A stretch of DNA of 64,000 nt from G963665185 sp049723905 (lineage in GTDB: Bacteria; Desulfobacterota; Desulfovibrionia; Desulfovibrionales; Desulfovibrionaceae). The notes below the pieces were generated by a model. The model saw nothing but the letters and a program-made list of their open reading frames with translations. It was not told where the DNA came from and did not search any database. The stretch covers positions 2,914,001 through 2,978,000 of the forward strand of contig NZ_JBJKFD010000001.1 in the NCBI RefSeq assembly GCF_049723905.1, written 5' to 3'. The position numbers and the translations under genes are program-made. This document shows positions 7,936-17,154 of this stretch, piece after piece (the first letter of the stretch is position 1; every line of letters begins with the position of its first letter).

Positions 7936-10686
7936 ATGGCACACCAATATATTCGCATACACGGCGCACGACAGCATAACCTCAAAGACCTCACCCTGGA
8001 CATACCCCGCGACAAACTTGTCGTCATCTGCGGTCCGTCCGGGTCGGGCAAATCCACCCTGGCATTCGACATCATCTATGCCGAAGGGCAGCGGCGCTAC
8101 GTGGAATCGCTTTCCGCCTACGCCCGCCAGTTTCTGCCCCAGCTCGACAAACCCGATGTGGACAAGATCGAGGGGCTTTCTCCCGCCATATCCCTGGAGC
8201 AGCAGGCCGGTTCGCGCAACCCCCGTTCCACGGTTGGCACGGTAACGGAAATATACGACTTTTTACGCGTGTTCTACGCCCGGCTGGGCAAATTCTATTG
8301 CCCCGGCTGTGGCAAACCCATTGCCGCCATGACGCCCGACGAGATCGTGGACCGCATCATGGAGATGGAGGCGGGCACCAAATTTCTTTTGATTGCCCCG
8401 GTGGTTGAGCGCAAAAAAGGCACGCACAAGGACCTGCTGGCAAACCTCAAAAAGCACGGATTCATGCGCGTACGCGTGAACGGCGAGGTAATGCTGCTGG
8501 ACGACGTGCCAGACCTGGAAAAGAACAAACGCCACAGCATCGATCTTGTCATAGACCGGTTGGTGGTGAAGGGAGACATGCGTTCGCGCCTGGCCGACTC
8601 CCTGGAGCTGGCTCTCAAATGGGGGGACGAACGAGTGCACGCCGCCGTGGTGGGTGGCGAGGAAAAGATTTTCAGCACGCTTTCCTCCTGCCCGGACTGC
8701 AACATCAGCCTGCCCAAGCTTTCGCCGCAGCTTTTTTCCTTCAACAGCCCGCAGGGAGCCTGCCCGCGCTGTTCGGGCATCGGCAGCCTGGACTATTTCG
8801 AGCCCATGCTCATTGCCCCCAACAAGGGGCTGTCCATCCGCAAAGGCGGCATTCTGCCCTGGAAAAACCCCAAGGCCCTGTCCCGCCAGGAAGACGACCT
8901 GAAAAAACTGGGCAAGCACTACGGCTTCACCCTGGACACCCCGCTGGGTGAATTTTCCGACAAGGCCTGGAACGCCCTGTTCAACGGCGATCCGGAAGTG
9001 CAATGGCTGGGTGTGATTCCCCTGCTGGAGCAGGGAATGCAGTTCGGCCCCATCTGGCGTGACGAGCTGGCCCGCTTCCGCCAAAGCCGCCCCTGCCCGG
9101 ACTGTGGCGGGGCGCGCCTGCGCGACGAAGCTCTGGCCGTGCGCGTGGACGACCTGAACATGCACCAGTTCACCACCCTGCCCATCAACCGCGCCCTGGA
9201 CTGGCTGCAGGGCCGCACCTTCGAGGGCCGCGACGCACTTATTGCCGAACCGCTCATGAAGGAGCTGACCCACAGGCTGGCGTTTCTTTCCAACGTGGGG
9301 CTGGATTACATAAACCTGCACCGGGAAATGGCCACCCTTTCCGGCGGCGAGGCCCAGCGCATCCGCCTTGCCGGACAGCTCGGCTCCGGGCTGGTGGGCG
9401 TTACCTATGTTTTGGACGAACCGTCCATCGGCCTGCACCCCCGCGACAACGAGCGCCTCATCAAGACGCTTCGCCAGTTGCAGGAGCGGGGCAACACCGT
9501 GCTGGTGGTCGAGCACGACGAGGAAACAATCCTGGCCGCCGACCACGTGGTGGAACTCGGCCCCGGCTCGGGCTGGCTGGGCGGCGAAGCCGTGTTTCAG
9601 GGCACGGTGCGCGACCTGCTGGACAAGGGCCAGTCCCTGACCGCCAAATACCTGCGCGGCGACATTGCCATCGAGCAGCCGGAACAGCGGCGCAAGCCCA
9701 CGGGCCACATCACGCTCAAAGGCGTGCGCACCAACAACCTCAAGGACGTGAACTGCGCCATTCCCATGGGCTGCCTCACCTGCGTCACGGGCGTGTCCGG
9801 CTCGGGCAAGTCGTCCCTGGTGGTGGACACGCTGTACAAGCACATCGCGCTTGCCAAGGGTGTGAAGGTGGACAACCCCGGCCAGCTTTCGGGCATCGAG
9901 AACCTGGAGCAGGTGGAAAAGATCATTTCCATAGACCAGACGCCCATCGGCCGCACCCCGCGTTCCAACCCGGCCACCTACACGAAAATCTTCGACGAGA
10001 TCCGCAAGATATTCACCGGCACCAAGGAAGCCAAACAGCGCGGCTACAAACCGGGCCGCTTCAGCTTCAACGTGCCCGGAGGACGCTGCGAGGCCTGCAA
10101 GGGCGACGGACAGATTCGGGTGGAAATGCACTTTCTGCCAGACGTGTACGTGACCTGCGACGTGTGCAAGGGCAAACGCTACAACCGCGAGACCCTGGAC
10201 GTGCGCTTCAAGGGACTGAACATCGCCGAGGTGCTGGACATGACCGTGCGCCAGGCCAGCAAATTCTTTGAAAACCACCCGCCCCTGATGCGTCGGCTCC
10301 AGGTACTTCAGGACGTGGGGCTGGAATACATCCGCCTGGGACAGCCCGCCACCACCCTTTCGGGCGGCGAAGCCCAGCGCATCAAGATATCCCGCGAACT
10401 CGGCAAACGCAGCCTGCCCGGTACCCTCTATATTCTGGACGAGCCCACAACCGGGCTGCATATGCACGAGGTCGGCAAGCTCATTCAGGTGCTGCAACAG
10501 CTGGTGGACAAGGGCGCAACCGTGGTCGTCATCGAGCACAACCTCGATGTTGTTGCCGCGGCAGACCACGTCATCGACCTCGGACCCGGCGGCGGTGAAT
10601 TCGGCGGCCAGATTGTGGCGCAGGGGACGCCGGAAGAATTGGCAGCCAATCCTAAGAGTGTTACGGGTGGATTTTTAGTGAAATAA
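7936..10686 (+). CDS. uvrA: Excinuclease ABC subunit A
   Basis: Full-length UvrA of 916 residues, the damage-recognition ATPase of nucleotide excision repair. Two ABC modules are seen: the first Walker A is GPSGSGKST at 33-41 with signature LSGGEAQRIRLAGQLG and DEPSIGLH; the second Walker A is GVSGSGKSS with LSGGEAQRIKISRELG and DEPTTGLH. Zinc-binding Cys pairs occur in both halves (CPGC, CPDC..CPRC, CEACKGDG..CDVCKGKR). The start has no strong ribosome site, but the MAHQYIRIHGARQHNL start is standard. Repeat element A begins right after the stop. A shorter UvrA-like paralogue lies at 20988-23261. Confidence 0.98.
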   Translation: MAHQYIRIHGARQHNLKDLTLDIPRDKLVVICGPSGSGKSTLAFDIIYAEGQRRYVESLSAYARQFLPQLDKPDVDKIEGLSPAISLEQQAGSRNPRSTVGTVTEIYDFLRVFYARLGKFYCPGCGKPIAAMTPDEIVDRIMEMEAGTKFLLIAPVVERKKGTHKDLLANLKKHGFMRVRVNGEVMLLDDVPDLEKNKRHSIDLVIDRLVVKGDMRSRLADSLELALKWGDERVHAAVVGGEEKIFSTLSSCPDCNISLPKLSPQLFSFNSPQGACPRCSGIGSLDYFEPMLIAPNKGLSIRKGGILPWKNPKALSRQEDDLKKLGKHYGFTLDTPLGEFSDKAWNALFNGDPEVQWLGVIPLLEQGMQFGPIWRDELARFRQSRPCPDCGGARLRDEALAVRVDDLNMHQFTTLPINRALDWLQGRTFEGRDALIAEPLMKELTHRLAFLSNVGLDYINLHREMATLSGGEAQRIRLAGQLGSGLVGVTYVLDEPSIGLHPRDNERLIKTLRQLQERGNTVLVVEHDEETILAADHVVELGPGSGWLGGEAVFQGTVRDLLDKGQSLTAKYLRGDIAIEQPEQRRKPTGHITLKGVRTNNLKDVNCAIPMGCLTCVTGVSGSGKSSLVVDTLYKHIALAKGVKVDNPGQLSGIENLEQVEKIISIDQTPIGRTPRSNPATYTKIFDEIRKIFTGTKEAKQRGYKPGRFSFNVPGGRCEACKGDGQIRVEMHFLPDVYVTCDVCKGKRYNRETLDVRFKGLNIAEVLDMTVRQASKFFENHPPLMRRLQVLQDVGLEYIRLGQPATTLSGGEAQRIKISRELGKRSLPGTLYILDEPTTGLHMHEVGKLIQVLQQLVDKGATVVVIEHNLDVVAAADHVIDLGPGGGEFGGQIVAQGTPEELAANPKSVTGGFLVK

Positions 10687-10826
10687 GGGGGCGGCTGCGC
10701 GATTTTTGCCCCAGCGGCGTTGAAAAAGAGGGATTGGGGACCGGGATGGAGACTTTGCTCCTATCCTCGGTCCCCAATCCCTCTTTTCGTCTTGCCGGGA
10801 ACAAAACTTACGCAGCCGGGGGGGGA
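10687..10826 (+). repeat. Element A, copy 1 (long hairpin)
   Basis: One extended hairpin. Outer stem: GCGGCTGCG with CGCAGCC. Next: TTTTTGCCCC..GC with GCCGGGAACAAAA. Variable inner stem: AGAGGGATTGGGGACCG with CGGTCCCCAATCCCTCT. Conserved tip: GGATGGAG, a short loop, CTCCTATCC. Copies 2 (19868) and 3 (23341) keep the outer part and tip but have different, still complementary, inner stems. It begins right after uvrA. Confidence 0.85.
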
Positions 10827-10940
10827 ATAGCGTCATCCCCCATCAGTAACCAATTATTTTCCTTAAATTTCAAGGCCACCTGTTAAGCCTACATTTGAGG
10901 CGCTTTAGCATACGTAAGCTCGTCACTCACCTAGTTGACG

Positions 10941-11316
10941 TACGCCCTCAGAATTTCATCATCAATGGACTTTCATTTGCCACGTCCCCAAGAATTGGGG
11001 CGTGGCATAACGATGCAGGAAGACCTGCAAATGCAGCTTACAAACCTATGGCGCAAGGGTGCTATCTCACCTGACTTGGTGCAATGAGGCGGCAAAGACA
11101 TCTTGCAAGATACCTGCGGCCCCTTGAGGCCGGAGGGGGAGGAGAAGGTGCCGGAAACAACCGGGGGGACCTGGCCTTATCAGGTCCCCCCACTGTTTCT
11201 GGCAAAAAATCATAAAAAGTGGCTGGAATAACAAACGAAGGGACACCGTGTCTCCCAATACCCAGCTGCCTCTTCCATCTTCAATGCGCGAAAAGCGCAT
11301 TGTGCTTTATTTTTTG
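10941..11316 (+). repeat. Element B, copy 1 (candidate structured RNA)
   Basis: About 375 nt, clearly similar to 20121-20447 and 23699-24070. Shared blocks in order: CATCAATGG; hairpin CCACGTCCCC..GGGGCGTGG; ATGCAGCTTAC..CTATGGCGCAAGGG; ATACCTGCGGCCCCTT; nested stem CCGGAAAC[GGGGGGACCTG..CAGGTCCCCCC]GTTTCTGG; GGACACCGTGTCTCC; and a closing hairpin CAATGCGC..GCGCATTG followed by TGCTTTATTTTTT, which looks like a rho-independent terminator. A TGA breaks the reading frame seen in the other copies, which argues against a protein. Confidence 0.8.
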
Positions 11317-11355
11317 CTTTTCAAGGCCCAAAAAACAAAAGGCCAGTCCTACATT

Positions 11356-11799
11356 CTACCCTTCTACCACTTCTTCCCGCTTCACCCGCCGCACATACCC
11401 CACCAAGGCCGCACAATAATAAATAACCAGACCGACATAGGCCAACGGAAAGAGATTCAAAAACAATCCGTAGGAGAAAAAATCGGCAGTCGGCTCCGAG
11501 ACGAGCGACCGAATGCAGTAAAAGGCAAACAACTTGACCAAGACGGCGTGTACCCCGCCAAAGTACTTGTGAACATCATAATACATGTTCTTGAAATGAG
11601 GATACCGACGGGCAATCAAAAACGACACGCCCAAGTCGAGCAGGAAAAAGAACATCAAAACATCCTGCATCACCATGCAGTACGTGCCATACACCGGCGC
11701 AGCGACTGTTTCTCCTGCTCCTGCCTTTAACGGCTCGACAACTTTTCCCAAAACCGACGTAAAAAAAGAGATTACGTAATCTGAAAAACTCGCGGTCAT
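11356..11799 (-). CDS. Hypothetical integral membrane protein
   Basis: A 147-residue protein with about three to four membrane segments (roughly 38-62, 80-97, 108-137) and a basic C-terminal tail (RRVKREEVVEG). Start MTASFSDYVISFF; a GGGAAAAG precedes it. No family was recognised: it could be a holin-like or unknown small transporter subunit, but there is no motif to support either. The terminator-like end of element B1 sits just past its stop and could also end this transcript. Confidence 0.65.
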   Translation of the reverse strand: MTASFSDYVISFFTSVLGKVVEPLKAGAGETVAAPVYGTYCMVMQDVLMFFFLLDLGVSFLIARRYPHFKNMYYDVHKYFGGVHAVLVKLFAFYCIRSLVSEPTADFFSYGLFLNLFPLAYVGLVIYYCAALVGYVRRVKREEVVEG

Positions 11800-11924
11800 A
11801 AGGCTTTTCCCAAGTGGCTAGAAAATTATTTATACTTTGTTTTATAAATTCATTAATTTTCTTTTCCCCATTCGGCAAGACCAACGCGCCCTCGCAAACA
11901 CCTTTCCCCCTACGCACCAAAAAC

Positions 11925-11960
11925 AAAAGGCCGGTCCTGATAATCAGAACCGGCCTTTTT
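11925..11960 (-). terminator. Bidirectional rho-independent terminator
   Basis: AAAAGGCCGGT ... ACCGGCCTTTTT with an additional CTGAT/ATCAG inner stem. It ends the small lipoprotein gene (leftward). Confidence 0.85.
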
Positions 11961-11983
11961 GCGAACGAGTCCGCACCAAACAT

Positions 11984-12151
11984 TTATTCGTTATTCAATA
12001 CCTTGCTGGCGTTGTTCGTAACTTCCTCCATTTGCTTCTTTACCTCCTGCTTGGACACCTTGTCAGGATGTCCTTCACCAGAGCAAGCTGCCAAGGGCAT
12101 GCAGACCAAGGAAAGCAACAATAAGAGTAAGCCGAAATGGGTAGTTCTCAT
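11984..12151 (-). CDS. Small lipoprotein
   Basis: A 55-residue protein. MRTTHFGLLLLLLSLVC is a signal peptide and PLAAC is a lipobox, so Cys of LAAC would be the lipidated N-terminus. The mature part is ~33 charged residues (KQEVKKQMEEVTNNAS) that may form a helix. GGAGG precedes the start at 12151; a longer frame to 12205 has no ribosome site. It is ended by the terminator at 11925-11960. The size is like entericidin-type lipoproteins, but no clear homology is seen. Confidence 0.75.
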   Translation of the reverse strand: MRTTHFGLLLLLLSLVCMPLAACSGEGHPDKVSKQEVKKQMEEVTNNASKVLNNE

Positions 12152-12335
12152 AACTATCCTCCAGTTGTTTCTAGCAGAGTTATACTCCAACCGGATAAAT
12201 GACAATAAAAAAACTGGGTACTATAACAAAAAAAATTGGCAAGCGCAAACGGAAAACTTTACAAAGGCAATACGGCCCGAAACTGGATTGCTCCGGAACC
12301 TACGGCAAGCCTTACCGCATCACCTTTCCGCCTTT

Positions 12336-13190
12336 TTACTGAAAAATCAGGTCGGCAAGCACACCCACAAACACGGCCACGGCAATCACCCCGTTCAGGG
12401 TAAAAAAGGCCAGGTTTACGCGGCTCATATCGTCTTCACTGATGAGCAGATGCTCCAGCACCATGATCAGGCCGATAATCACCATAAAGATGAAATAAAT
12501 ACCGCCCGCCTGCGCAGCCCATCCGGCCAGCAAAAAGAACAGCGCGGTGTTGACGTGGCAGAAGCTGGAAATTGCCAGACTGGTCCCCACGCCGAAACAG
12601 GCAGGCATGGAGTTCAGCTCCTGACTGCGGTCAAAATCCGTATCCTGACAGGCGTACAGCAGGTCGAACCCGGCCACCCAAAAGGTGACGCCCAGGGCCA
12701 GCAGTACGGCAGGCAGGGAAAATTCCGGGGTAACGGCCATCCAGCCACCCAGGGGAGCAAAGCCCAAGGTCATGCCCAAAACAAAATGACAGAGCCAGGT
12801 GAACCGCTTGGTAAGGCTGTAACCGCCCGCAATGAGGAGCGCCACAGGGGAAAGCGCGAAGACCAGGGAATTCATAAAGTAGCAGGCCAACACAAAAATG
12901 GCTGCCGTGACCACGCAGAAAATGCGGGCCGCGTTCATGGAAATTTCCCCGGTAATGAGCGGCCGGTTCTGGGTGCGGGGGTTGAGACGGTCGAACTTGA
13001 CGTCGGCCACGCGGTTGAAGGCCATGGCAAAGGAACGCACGGCCACCATGGCCAGCGTAACCAACAAAAAGGGTTTCCAACCCGGCCAGCCCCTGGCGGC
13101 CCAAAACAGGCCCACGTAGGCGAACGGCAGGGCAAAGATGGAGTGCTCTATTTTGACCATGCGGGCCAGAGCGACAATCTGACGTGTCAT
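12336..13190 (-). CDS. mqnP: UbiA-family prenyltransferase, probable MqnP of the futalosine menaquinone pathway
   Basis: Polytopic prenyltransferase of 284 residues with about eight to nine membrane helices. The first Asp-rich motif is NRVADVKFDR (NxxxDxxxD) and the second is ACQDTDFDRSQE; these bind the Mg-diphosphate of the prenyl donor. RTQNRPLITGEIS is the typical UbiA loop. In organisms using futalosine, this branch prenylates 1,4-dihydroxy-6-naphthoate; the choice of MqnP over UbiA (4-hydroxybenzoate) rests on the presumed Desulfovibrio-like host, not on a diagnostic residue. A YdcZ-type gene ends 27 bases upstream on the same strand. Confidence 0.85.
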   Translation of the reverse strand: MTRQIVALARMVKIEHSIFALPFAYVGLFWAARGWPGWKPFLLVTLAMVAVRSFAMAFNRVADVKFDRLNPRTQNRPLITGEISMNAARIFCVVTAAIFVLACYFMNSLVFALSPVALLIAGGYSLTKRFTWLCHFVLGMTLGFAPLGGWMAVTPEFSLPAVLLALGVTFWVAGFDLLYACQDTDFDRSQELNSMPACFGVGTSLAISSFCHVNTALFFLLAGWAAQAGGIYFIFMVIIGLIMVLEHLLISEDDMSRVNLAFFTLNGVIAVAVFVGVLADLIFQ

Positions 13191-13217
13191 CTACAAAATC
13201 CTTGTTATCGCAATCGA

Positions 13218-13658
13218 TTACTTGCGGATGAAAATAGCGCCCAACACCAGAAAGGCGACTCCCAGAATACGGGACAGGCTGATGGAATGCTGCTGATAGC
13301 CGAGCACCCCGAAATGGTCCAGAAACACAGCGGCCACGAGCTGCCCGGCGATGATGAGGCCAGCCATTGTTCCGGCCCCGACCTTGGGCACCAGAATAAC
13401 CGTGGCGGTGACGAAAAATGCGCCGAGCACACCACCCAGCCAACTCCACCAGGGAGCGTTGGACACGGCATTGGAAAAATCGAAAGGCAGCCGCACCACC
13501 AATACGTAAAGAGTCAGGGCAACGGTGCCGACAAAAAACGAAACCAGAGCCGCAGACTCGGGCGCGCGGAGAGAGTCGCGCAGGATGGAGTTGATACCTG
13601 CCTGCACCGGCATGAGAAACCCGGCCGCGAGTGCCAGACAAATATAAAATAACTTCAT
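13218..13658 (-). CDS. DMT-family transporter of the YdcZ (DUF606) type
   Basis: A 146-residue protein with about five hydrophobic segments. The half-size drug/metabolite-transporter pattern (MPVQAGINSILRD near the N-terminus, APWWSWLGGVLGAFFVTATVILVPKVGAGT, LIIAGQLVAAVFLDHFG) is typical of YdcZ. Such proteins may act as dimers; the substrate is unknown. It probably lies in an operon with the prenyltransferase 27 bases downstream. AGGAGA precedes the ATG. Confidence 0.88.
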   Translation of the reverse strand: MKLFYICLALAAGFLMPVQAGINSILRDSLRAPESAALVSFFVGTVALTLYVLVVRLPFDFSNAVSNAPWWSWLGGVLGAFFVTATVILVPKVGAGTMAGLIIAGQLVAAVFLDHFGVLGYQQHSISLSRILGVAFLVLGAIFIRK

Positions 13659-14094
13659 GAAATCTCCTCGGCTTTACGAAAGAACTGGTCGGCTGCCGCA
13701 TGCTCCGGCGGAACACCGCACACACCCTGCGCACGAACCATGGCTGATCGCGCTGAAACAAAAAAACAATGTGGGGAACGTCAACCAATGGCTATCAAAT
13801 CATGTTCGCCCGAATCCCGCAAGACGGCAAGGCTACCAACAGGGACCAGACTTTTCAGACTCATGGGGAGAGATGAAAACAGGACTGAGGAAAGATGTTT
13901 GCGGTGTGCAGCTGGACGTTGGATTTTTTTGGGGTTTGGGCCGCTGTGCTTCGGGCCTTGGGCGTCTTGCGCGGCTGCTGTGCGTCTTTTGTTTTGCTTC
14001 CTCAACCATCTGCCGCAGGGCGGCGGGAGTCGCTTGAGAACTAGACGCTAAGCAATGCGCAGCCGCGCTATTTTTCTTTGCTTCCCGGTTCACA
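13659..14094. other. Intergenic region with degenerate repeat remnants
   Basis: No supported gene. Open frames on both strands (such as 13657-14037 on +) run into repeat-derived sequence and look unnatural. At 14007-14080 there is a CTGCCGCAGGGCGGCGGGA block plus GAGAACTAGACGCTAAGCAATGCGCAGC pieces that recur at 14100 and 14236, so this looks like a decayed family C copy. Confidence 0.5.
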
Positions 14095-14225
14095 ACCGTC
14101 TGCCGCAGGGCGGCGGGACTGGTGCGGTGGCAAGGCGCCAGGGAAAATCAGAACCGACGTGTATTCTTATATACACGAGGGGCTCGATTTTTCCGCAGCA
14201 ACGCAGCCAACGTGCCGTTCCCCTC
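14095..14225. repeat. Family C hairpin repeat, copy 1
   Basis: Left box GGCAAGGCGCCAGGG, arm with AAAATC..AGAACC, central GTGTATTCTTATATACACGAGG-like hairpin (ACGTGTAT/ATACACG), complementary arm GGGCTCGATTTTT, right box CGCAGCAACGCAGCC. Tandem with the next copy, both downstream of tyrS. Confidence 0.75.
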
Positions 14226-14231
14226 AAATTA

Positions 14232-14364
14232 CACAGGGCGGCGGGAGCTACTTTGAGAACTAGGCGCTGTGCAATTCGTAGCTGCGCCGTGTATTCTTAC
14301 ATACACAAGCGGTCTGCGAATTGTGCTGCAACGAAGTTATCAAGCGGCTCCCGCCGCCCCGAGA
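14232..14364. repeat. Family C hairpin repeat, copy 2
   Basis: Outer stem GGGCGGCGGGAGC with GCTCCCGCCGCCC; inner arm GTGCAATTCG with CGAATTGTGC; centre GTGTATTCTTACATACAC; right box GCTGCAACGAAG. It abuts the tyrS stop and could end that transcript. Confidence 0.8.
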
Positions 14365-15624
14365 CTATTTCAGGCAGATAAGTCCATAATTCTTCTTCCC
14401 CTTGCGCAACATAAGCGCCTCCCCATGCAGGAAGTCGCTGGCACCAGGGGTGAAATCAATATCCTGGACGCGCTCGTTGTTCACGTACACGCCACCGGCC
14501 TTGATGTCCTTCTTGGCCTGGCCCTTGGAAGCGCAAAGGCCCGTGTCCACCAGCATCTGGGCCAGATCGGGCAATCCGTCGGTCTTGTCGTATTCCTGGC
14601 TGGGAGCTTCATCCAAGGCGGCTTTGAGGGTGCGCACATCCACTTCGCGGATGTCGCCCTTGCCGAACAGAGCATCGGTGGCCTTGAGCACCTTGTCCAG
14701 CTCGTCCTTGCCGTGCACCAGAGAGGTCATCTCCTCGGCCAGACGCTTCTGGGCCTCGCGCAGATGGGGCTGCTCCTCGACGCACTTGGCCAGTTCCGCG
14801 ATCTCTTCCTGAGGCAGGAAGGTGAAGTAGTTGAGCAGCTTGACCACGTCGCGGTCGTCGGCGCGTACCCAGAACTGGTAAAATTCGTAGACGGAGGTCA
14901 GTTCCGGGTCCAGATAGATGGCGCCCTTCTCGGACTTGCCGAACTTTTTGCCGTCCGCAGTGGTGATGAGCGGGAAGGTCATGGCATAGCCTTCCAGACC
15001 GGACTTGCGGCGCATGAACTCGCAGCCTGCGGTGATGTTGCCCCACTGGTCCGAACCGCCAATCTGCAACTTGCAGCCGTGCTCGCGGGCCAGATATTCA
15101 AAGTCCAGGGACTGCAGAATCTGGTAGCTGAACTCGGTGTAGGAGATGCCCACGTCGTCGCGGCCGAAGCGGTTCTTGACCGATTCCTTGCCCATCATGC
15201 GGTTGACGCTGAAAAACTTGCCGTAGTCGCGCAGGAATTCGAGGGCTGTGATCTGGCCGAACCAGTCGTGGTTGTTGACGATGTTGACGTCGCCTTCAAA
15301 CAGCTTTTCAGCCTGCTTGCGGATGCAGGAAATGTTGAACTCGATTTCCTCGGACGGCTTGAGCTGGCGCTCCTGATCCTTACCGCTGGGGTCGCCGATA
15401 AGCCCGGTTGCGCCACCCGCCAGAAAAATGGGGGAGTGCCCGGCGCGCTTGAAGCGCAAAAGACCCAGCAGAGGAACCATGTTGCCGATGTGCAGGCTTT
15501 TGGCGGACGGGTCGAAGCCGCAATACATGGCGCGGCCCGGAGTGGACAGATACTCGCGCACTCCGTCCTCGTCCGAAACCTGAAACACCAGTCCCCGCCA
15601 CTTCAACTCGTCGAAAATGTTCAT
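14365..15624 (-). CDS. tyrS: Tyrosyl-tRNA synthetase
   Basis: Class I aminoacyl-tRNA synthetase, 419 residues. The HIGH motif is HIGNM (in KSLHIGNMVPLLGLL), tyrosine-binding residues lie in CGFDPSA and LQIGGSDQWGN, and the KMSKS-like motif is KFGKSEKG. The C-terminal S4-type RNA-binding domain (about 350-419) contains KGQAKKDIKAGGVYVNNERV. The start MNIFDELKW has AAGGAG 7 bases upstream and is preferred over an ATG 13 codons earlier. It is flanked on both sides by family C repeats. Confidence 0.98.
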   Translation of the reverse strand: MNIFDELKWRGLVFQVSDEDGVREYLSTPGRAMYCGFDPSAKSLHIGNMVPLLGLLRFKRAGHSPIFLAGGATGLIGDPSGKDQERQLKPSEEIEFNISCIRKQAEKLFEGDVNIVNNHDWFGQITALEFLRDYGKFFSVNRMMGKESVKNRFGRDDVGISYTEFSYQILQSLDFEYLAREHGCKLQIGGSDQWGNITAGCEFMRRKSGLEGYAMTFPLITTADGKKFGKSEKGAIYLDPELTSVYEFYQFWVRADDRDVVKLLNYFTFLPQEEIAELAKCVEEQPHLREAQKRLAEEMTSLVHGKDELDKVLKATDALFGKGDIREVDVRTLKAALDEAPSQEYDKTDGLPDLAQMLVDTGLCASKGQAKKDIKAGGVYVNNERVQDIDFTPGASDFLHGEALMLRKGKKNYGLICLK

Positions 15625-15867
15625 TGCCTGCTCCTTGCAGTCTCTTTTGCTGATGCGCATCATTCAAGGCCCCGACGGCCTGCCTGTGCGTGTTTTTGTG
15701 GTACGATTACGCGCTTCGTGCGCGAATCTTGTTGGCTTTCATAAAACCGGGAGGAAATCAAGAGCCATGGTGCGGGCCAGAAAAGACGAAGCCTTGATTT
15801 TTCCCTTATAATACCGCTCATTCGCCCGTTTCCCTTCTTCTACTCGAAATCTCATTTTCACCCCACA

Positions 15868-15960
15868 TCCGCCAGACAACTCAAAAAGGTACGAAAGCAA
15901 GGCGCGAGGGCTTGGTTTTTCCGAACCAACGAAGTTACCGCACCCTTTTCAGAAATTTAA
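15868..15960. repeat. Family C repeat, collapsed copy 3
   Basis: AAAAAGGTACGAAAGCAAGGCGCGAGGGCTTGGTTTTTCC... then ACGAAGTTACCGCACCCTTTT. The end boxes are kept but the central GTAT/ATAC hairpin is missing, as if deleted between the arms. Confidence 0.65.
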
Positions 15961-15962
15961 AC

Positions 15963-16083
15963 AGGCTGTTCAGAAAGAGGTGAGAGCAAAGCGCCAGAAA
16001 AAACCAAACCCGAAGTGTATTCTTAAATACATGAGGGGCTTGGTTTTTACGTAGCAACGCCGCTATCACCCTTTATGAACTGC
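15963..16083. repeat. Family C hairpin repeat, copy 4
   Basis: GAGAGCAAAGCGCCAG, arm AAAAAACCAAACCC, centre GTGTATTCTTAAATACATGAGG-like, arm GGGCTTGGTTTTT, right box GTAGCAACGCCGCTATCACC. It lies 57 bases before the ABC permease start, so it could affect the leader of that mRNA. Confidence 0.8.
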
Positions 16084-16140
16084 CTGAGCAGCCTGAGCCC
16101 TTCTTTCCTTTCATGTCATGTTGCCCTATAATTGTGGGCT

Positions 16141-17154
16141 ATGGGCTCTCTTATCGCACGCATACTTACCAAACTGGCCTGGGTTGCCGTTGTGCTGTTC
16201 GGCATCACGGTCATCAGTTTCTGGGTCATCCATCTGGCGCCCGGCTCGCCCACGGAGCTGCAGACCACCATGAACCCGCTGGCAACACCCGAAGCTGCCG
16301 CGCGTCTGAACAAGCTGTACGGCCTGGACCAGCCCATACACGTGCAATATGCCCGCTGGGTGTCGCGCATCGTGCGCTTCGACTTCGGCCAAAGCCTTTC
16401 CGGCGACCACCGCCCGGTGTGGGACAAGATCAAGGAACGGCTGCCGCTCACCTTTGGCATGAACATCGTCTCCCTGTTCCTCACCCTGCTCATCACCATT
16501 CCCATTGGCGTGGCCTCGGCCTATTGGCAGGGCGGCATGTTCGACAGGTCCATGACCATCTTCGTCTTCATCGGCTTTGCCGTGCCCGGCTTCTGGCTGG
16601 CCCTGCTGATGATGATATGGCTTGGCATCTACTGGCCGGTGCTGCCCATCTCCGGGCTGACCAGCCTGGACTATGCCTCGCTTTCCCCCCTGGGCAAGCT
16701 CTGGGACCTCACCCGGCACATGATTCTGCCCATCTTCATTTATACCTTCGGTTCGCTGGCGGGCATGTCGCGCTTCATGCGTTCGTCCATGCTGGAAGTG
16801 CTGCGCCAGGACTACGTACTCACGGCCAAGGCCAAGGGGCTTTCGACCCGCGTGGTCGTGTTCAAACACGCCCTGCGCAACGCGCTGCTGCCCGCCATCA
16901 CCCTGCTCGGCCTGTCCATTCCCGGGCTTATCGGCGGCAGTGTCATTATCGAATCCATTTTTTCCCTGCCCGGCCTGGGGCAACTTTTCTACCAGGGCGT
17001 GATGAGCCGTGATTATCCGCTCATCATGGGCAATCTGGTGCTGGGCGCCATTCTTACCCTGGCCGGCAACCTGCTGGCCGACGCAGCCTATGGGCTGGCC
17101 GACCCGCGTATTCGGGCCGGCCGTTCAACCGGTCGGGCAGGAGGAAAGAGCTGA
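16141..17154 (+). CDS. Peptide/nickel-type ABC transporter permease (DppB/OppB-like)
   Basis: Inner-membrane permease of ~337 residues with six membrane helices. The EAA-type loop is MLEVLRQDYVLTAKAKGLS..HALRNALLPAITLLG, and the C-terminus GLADPRIRAG is standard for this family. The ATG at 16141 is chosen; a TTG three codons earlier is also open and neither has a clear ribosome site. It overlaps the next permease by one base (TGATG). No substrate-binding protein or ATPase gene is adjacent, so those parts must be encoded elsewhere. Confidence 0.93.
   Translation: MGSLIARILTKLAWVAVVLFGITVISFWVIHLAPGSPTELQTTMNPLATPEAAARLNKLYGLDQPIHVQYARWVSRIVRFDFGQSLSGDHRPVWDKIKERLPLTFGMNIVSLFLTLLITIPIGVASAYWQGGMFDRSMTIFVFIGFAVPGFWLALLMMIWLGIYWPVLPISGLTSLDYASLSPLGKLWDLTRHMILPIFIYTFGSLAGMSRFMRSSMLEVLRQDYVLTAKAKGLSTRVVVFKHALRNALLPAITLLGLSIPGLIGGSVIIESIFSLPGLGQLFYQGVMSRDYPLIMGNLVLGAILTLAGNLLADAAYGLADPRIRAGRSTGRAGGKS

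Noticed and set aside
8263..10569. 768-codon open frame antisense to uvrA
   Set aside because: Mirror of uvrA codon bias in high-GC DNA; the protein is His/Gly/Val/Gln-rich nonsense and uvrA is certain.
11814..13652. 612-codon rightward frame over the lipoprotein and prenyltransferase genes
   Set aside because: Antisense shadow; the leftward genes have signal peptides, membrane helices and family motifs.
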